A stretch of DNA of 54,475 nt from Flavobacterium sp. BFFFF2. GTDB lineage: Bacteria; Bacteroidota; Bacteroidia; Flavobacteriales; Flavobacteriaceae. The notes under the pieces are model-generated. The model was not told the DNA's origin and searched no databases. It saw only the letters and a list, made by a program, of their open reading frames with translations. Below are positions 52,877 through 54,475 of the stretch, piece by piece. The stretch's first letter is position 1, and the number at the start of each line of letters is the position of its first letter. Location of the stretch: positions 1 through 54,475 of the forward strand of contig NKJD01000023.1 of assembly GCA_002256385.1 (NCBI GenBank), written 5' to 3'. A program made the translations under genes and the position numbers.

Positions 52877-52898
52877 TACGTATAAATACGTATTGACA
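52877..52898. promoter_or_regulatory. Partial copy of the operator-like palindrome
   Basis: TACGTATAAATACGTATTG followed by ACA is identical to the core and right arm of the palindrome at 49960-49991, while the left arm has changed. The dyad TACGTAT/ATACGTA is intact. It is in gene-free DNA about 455 nt after the response regulator and 390 nt before the next gene. Confidence 0.6.
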
Positions 52899-53069
52899 CG
52901 TGTTAAAACCACCCCTAAATTTAACATAAAAAATTCTTGAAAATGGATGATGAATTCATTTTCAATGAAATGAAGGTCGTTTTAGTTTTTTTGAAAGAAC
53001 GGTAAAAACGGTTTTTGTTTGTCAAAAACAGCGACCTATGAACAAATTGTAAAACGAATCAGCAACCAT

Positions 53070-53249
53070 AACCCAGAAAGCCGAAAAGGGGTATATAGAG
53101 TAGGTATGTAGGTTGGTTGGCCCCCCAAATGGGTTGGGGGATCAATTCTGGAGGGGGGGCATTAACTCATTTACATTAAAAAGGGAATTTAAATAAAGAT
53201 AAAATAAACCCAGTAAGCCGAAAAGGGGTAAATAGTGTAGGCATACATC
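53070..53249. repeat. Pair of 42-nt direct repeats
   Basis: AACCCAGAAAGCCGAAAAGG, then GGTATATAGAGTAGGTATG, at 53070-53111 is repeated as AACCCAGTAAGCCGAAAAGG, then GGTAAATAGTGTAGGCATA, at 53208-53249, with a few substitutions. They frame a C-tract/G-tract inverted segment. They could be a leftover of transposition or a promoter duplication in front of the next gene. Confidence 0.75.
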
Positions 53250-53265
53250 ATTCAATTTTTTTATT

Positions 53266-53532
53266 ATGGCATGATCAAACAAAATTTCTGCTGATTTTAC
53301 GGCCGCCAACAAAGAGGCCGTGCTCACAAAGATCACCGAATTAAAAGCTTTAATGCCTTTTTTGGTTGATTTGACTGTTGATGACAGAAAAAAACTAAAA
53401 GGGATTGGCAACAAAAATCTCATTTATGTGCAAAAATGTTTGGAGGGTGCTTTGGCTTTTCCAGACGAAATGAAAAAAAGTATTGACGTGCAAGAATTCC
53501 AAAAAGACATCAATTTGTTCACTAAAAATTAA
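53266..53532 (+). pseudogene. Small helical protein gene with an early in-frame TGA
   Basis: The frame ATG GCA TGA TCA AAC AAA has a stop at codon 3 (53272-53274) and then continues for 85 codons as SNKISADFTAANKEAVL, TKITELKALMPFLVDL and so on to DINLFTKN. The residues before the internal GTG (53320) look like genuine coding sequence of small Bacteroidota proteins that start near S-N-K-I-S, so the real start is upstream and the TGA interrupts it. A shortened 70-residue product from GTG 53320 is possible. No function is known to me. The next gene starts 5 nt later. Confidence 0.6.
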
Positions 53533-53536
53533 AATT

Positions 53537-54190
53537 ATGCAAGAGAAATTAAATTTAACCGAATTAAGAAATTCACCGATTACAACAGAAACTATTTACA
53601 TTAAAGGTTATGAAAATCCAGGCGATGGTGGCGGTGGATTCTTTATATGGCGAGATGAACCAATTTTTCAAACAGGTATGTATAGTGTTGAAAATTTTGG
53701 GACAATTATCAAATCAAATATTGTACCTAATAATCAAGGAAGTTGGATTAGACAATACGAAGGTTTTATTAATGTACTTTACTTTGGTGCCTTTGGCCTT
53801 GGAAACGATTATACAATAAATTTACAAAATGCCATAGATTTCGCTAGTCTAAACAGTAAAATTAATCCAACGCTCAAGGGTTCCACTGTTTTTATTCCCA
53901 ATGGTAGTTATGTTATTTCAAATATTATACTAAAAAATGGTGTGACTATTTTAGGAGAATCTATTACTTCTACTAATCTTTATGCCACAAAAGGTAAAGA
54001 TGGTGAATATATGTTTGAAATGGAAGCAGGTTTAGTCATGATCAACATTTCAAACCTCAATCTTTCTGGTCAGGACACGCTAAGAGGTGGTTTTTATTTT
54101 GAATCAAGACTACCATTAGTAGCTCCGTTTCTTGGTGGCCTTCAAAATTCTACTATTAGTAACCCGTTGGGTGAAATTGTTTTTAAGTAA
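53537..54190 (+). CDS. N-terminal part of a right-handed beta-helix (pectate-lyase-like) protein
   Basis: A 217-residue protein resembling the start of tailspike or pectate-lyase-superfamily proteins. NPGDGGGGFFIWRDE, GSWIRQYEGFINVLYFGAFG and LQNAIDFAS are the common N-terminal blocks, and NGSYVISNIILKNGVTILGES is the first beta-helix coil. Such proteins normally continue for 300 or more residues, but this frame ends after PLGEIVFK, just upstream of a transposase gene, so it is probably cut by the insertion. It has no signal peptide. The DNA is clearly richer in A and T than the genes to the left, which suggests transfer. Confidence 0.7.
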   Translation: MQEKLNLTELRNSPITTETIYIKGYENPGDGGGGFFIWRDEPIFQTGMYSVENFGTIIKSNIVPNNQGSWIRQYEGFINVLYFGAFGLGNDYTINLQNAIDFASLNSKINPTLKGSTVFIPNGSYVISNIILKNGVTILGESITSTNLYATKGKDGEYMFEMEAGLVMINISNLNLSGQDTLRGGFYFESRLPLVAPFLGGLQNSTISNPLGEIVFK

Positions 54191-54213
54191 AAAATAACGG
54201 TCAGATATTGGTC

Positions 54214-54236
54214 AAGATACTGAAATTCAGTATCTT
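54214..54236. promoter_or_regulatory. Perfect inverted repeat before the transposase
   Basis: AAGATACTGAA and TTCAGTATCTT are exact reverse complements around one A. A second dyad, GATATTGGT (54204-54212) with ACCAATATC (54252-54260), encloses it. It may be the IS end or a transcription block in front of the transposase. The window does not include the other end, so terminal repeats cannot be matched. Confidence 0.5.
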
Positions 54237-54261
54237 GAAGTCTAAAAACAAACCAATATCC

Positions 54262-54475
54262 ATGTCAAATATAGTGAAAAATTATTTTAGAGTTTTAGAT
54301 GTTATACGTTCTTTAGATCTTGATTTTAATGATACATTTAGAGTCGGTAGAAAAGCAAAAATGACTGATATTGAAGTAGTTGCTTTGAGTTTAACAGCTG
54401 AATACATGTCTATTGACAGTGAAAATAATTTATTCAAACAGCTGGCTAATACATCGATTCCAAATTTAATTGAAC
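54262..54475 (+). mobile_element. IS982-family transposase, 5' part (runs off the window)
   Basis: The first 71 codons are visible (MSNIVKNYFRVLDVIRSLDLD, split: MSNIVKNYFRVLD and VIRSLDLDF). The block GRKAKMTDIEVVALSLTAEY followed by MSIDSENNLFKQL is the strongly conserved N-terminus of IS982-family transposases, which move by a DDE-type mechanism. The frame is open to the end of the window, so completeness and the right end of the element cannot be judged. Confidence 0.9.

Larger units (their letters stand above)
52421..53265. other. Gene-free repeat region downstream of the response regulator
   Basis: About 845 nt with no credible gene. It holds the second AAAGTCY array, a degraded palindromic repeat, the operator-like half palindrome at 52877-52898, and a pair of 42-nt direct repeats (53070-53111 and 53208-53249). 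Between these, C and G tracts (CCCCCC near 53121, GGGGG near 53136, GGGGGGG near 53152) can pair. Confidence 0.7.

Overview
The window looks like a chromosomal segment of a Bacteroidota bacterium, most likely of the Flavobacteriia type. The evidence is four large secreted proteins, three ending in clear type IX secretion (T9SS) type A sorting domains, Bacteroidota -7 boxes of the form TAnnTTTG, almost no Shine-Dalgarno sequences, and a division and cell wall (dcw) cluster with FtsL-like, FtsI with a PASTA domain, and a GatB/YqeY gene after ftsZ. MurE carries the DNPR motif, which predicts meso-diaminopimelate in the peptidoglycan.

Layout. 1-11.6 kb: three leftward genes for modular surface proteins that share C-terminal repeat modules. 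Two of them also share their whole 3' flank, including an identical terminator and a dispersed palindromic repeat. 12.3-17.5 kb: a rightward operon of a TetR-type regulator, an ABC exporter with a degenerate ATPase domain, an HlyD-like adaptor and a TolC-like outer membrane protein. 17.7-23.6 kb: a 1952-residue secreted protein. 23.6-26.6 kb: a small PH-like protein, a UvrD-like helicase with a C-terminal DNA-binding helix bundle, and a RelB/ParE-like toxin-antitoxin pair. 26.6-29.5 kb: polA (leftward). 29.8-32.3 kb: an exported 19-cysteine copper-binding protein, a broken copy of an alpha/beta hydrolase 3' end, a zeta-toxin-like kinase with a 48-residue partner, and the intact hydrolase.

32.6-49.0 kb is the dcw cluster: mraZ-rsmH-ftsL-ftsI-murE-mraY-murD-ftsW-murG-murC-ftsQ-ftsA-ftsZ, then a terminator and the YqeY-like gene. 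murF and ddl are absent from it. Upstream of mraZ are three TGGGN-like boxes at exact 10-nt spacing, matching the known MraZ operator pattern. A tRNA-Arg(UCG) follows, then about 900 nt without genes but full of short perfect stem-loops and direct repeats.

50.0-52.4 kb: a four-gene unit (small CPxxC protein, seven-helix membrane protein, histidine kinase, LuxR-type response regulator) that looks like a split two-component system, preceded by a perfect 32-nt palindrome whose core recurs 450 nt downstream of the unit. 52.4-54.5 kb: repeats, a small gene with an early in-frame TGA, an AT-rich beta-helix protein gene that ends early, and the start of an IS982-family transposase running off the window.
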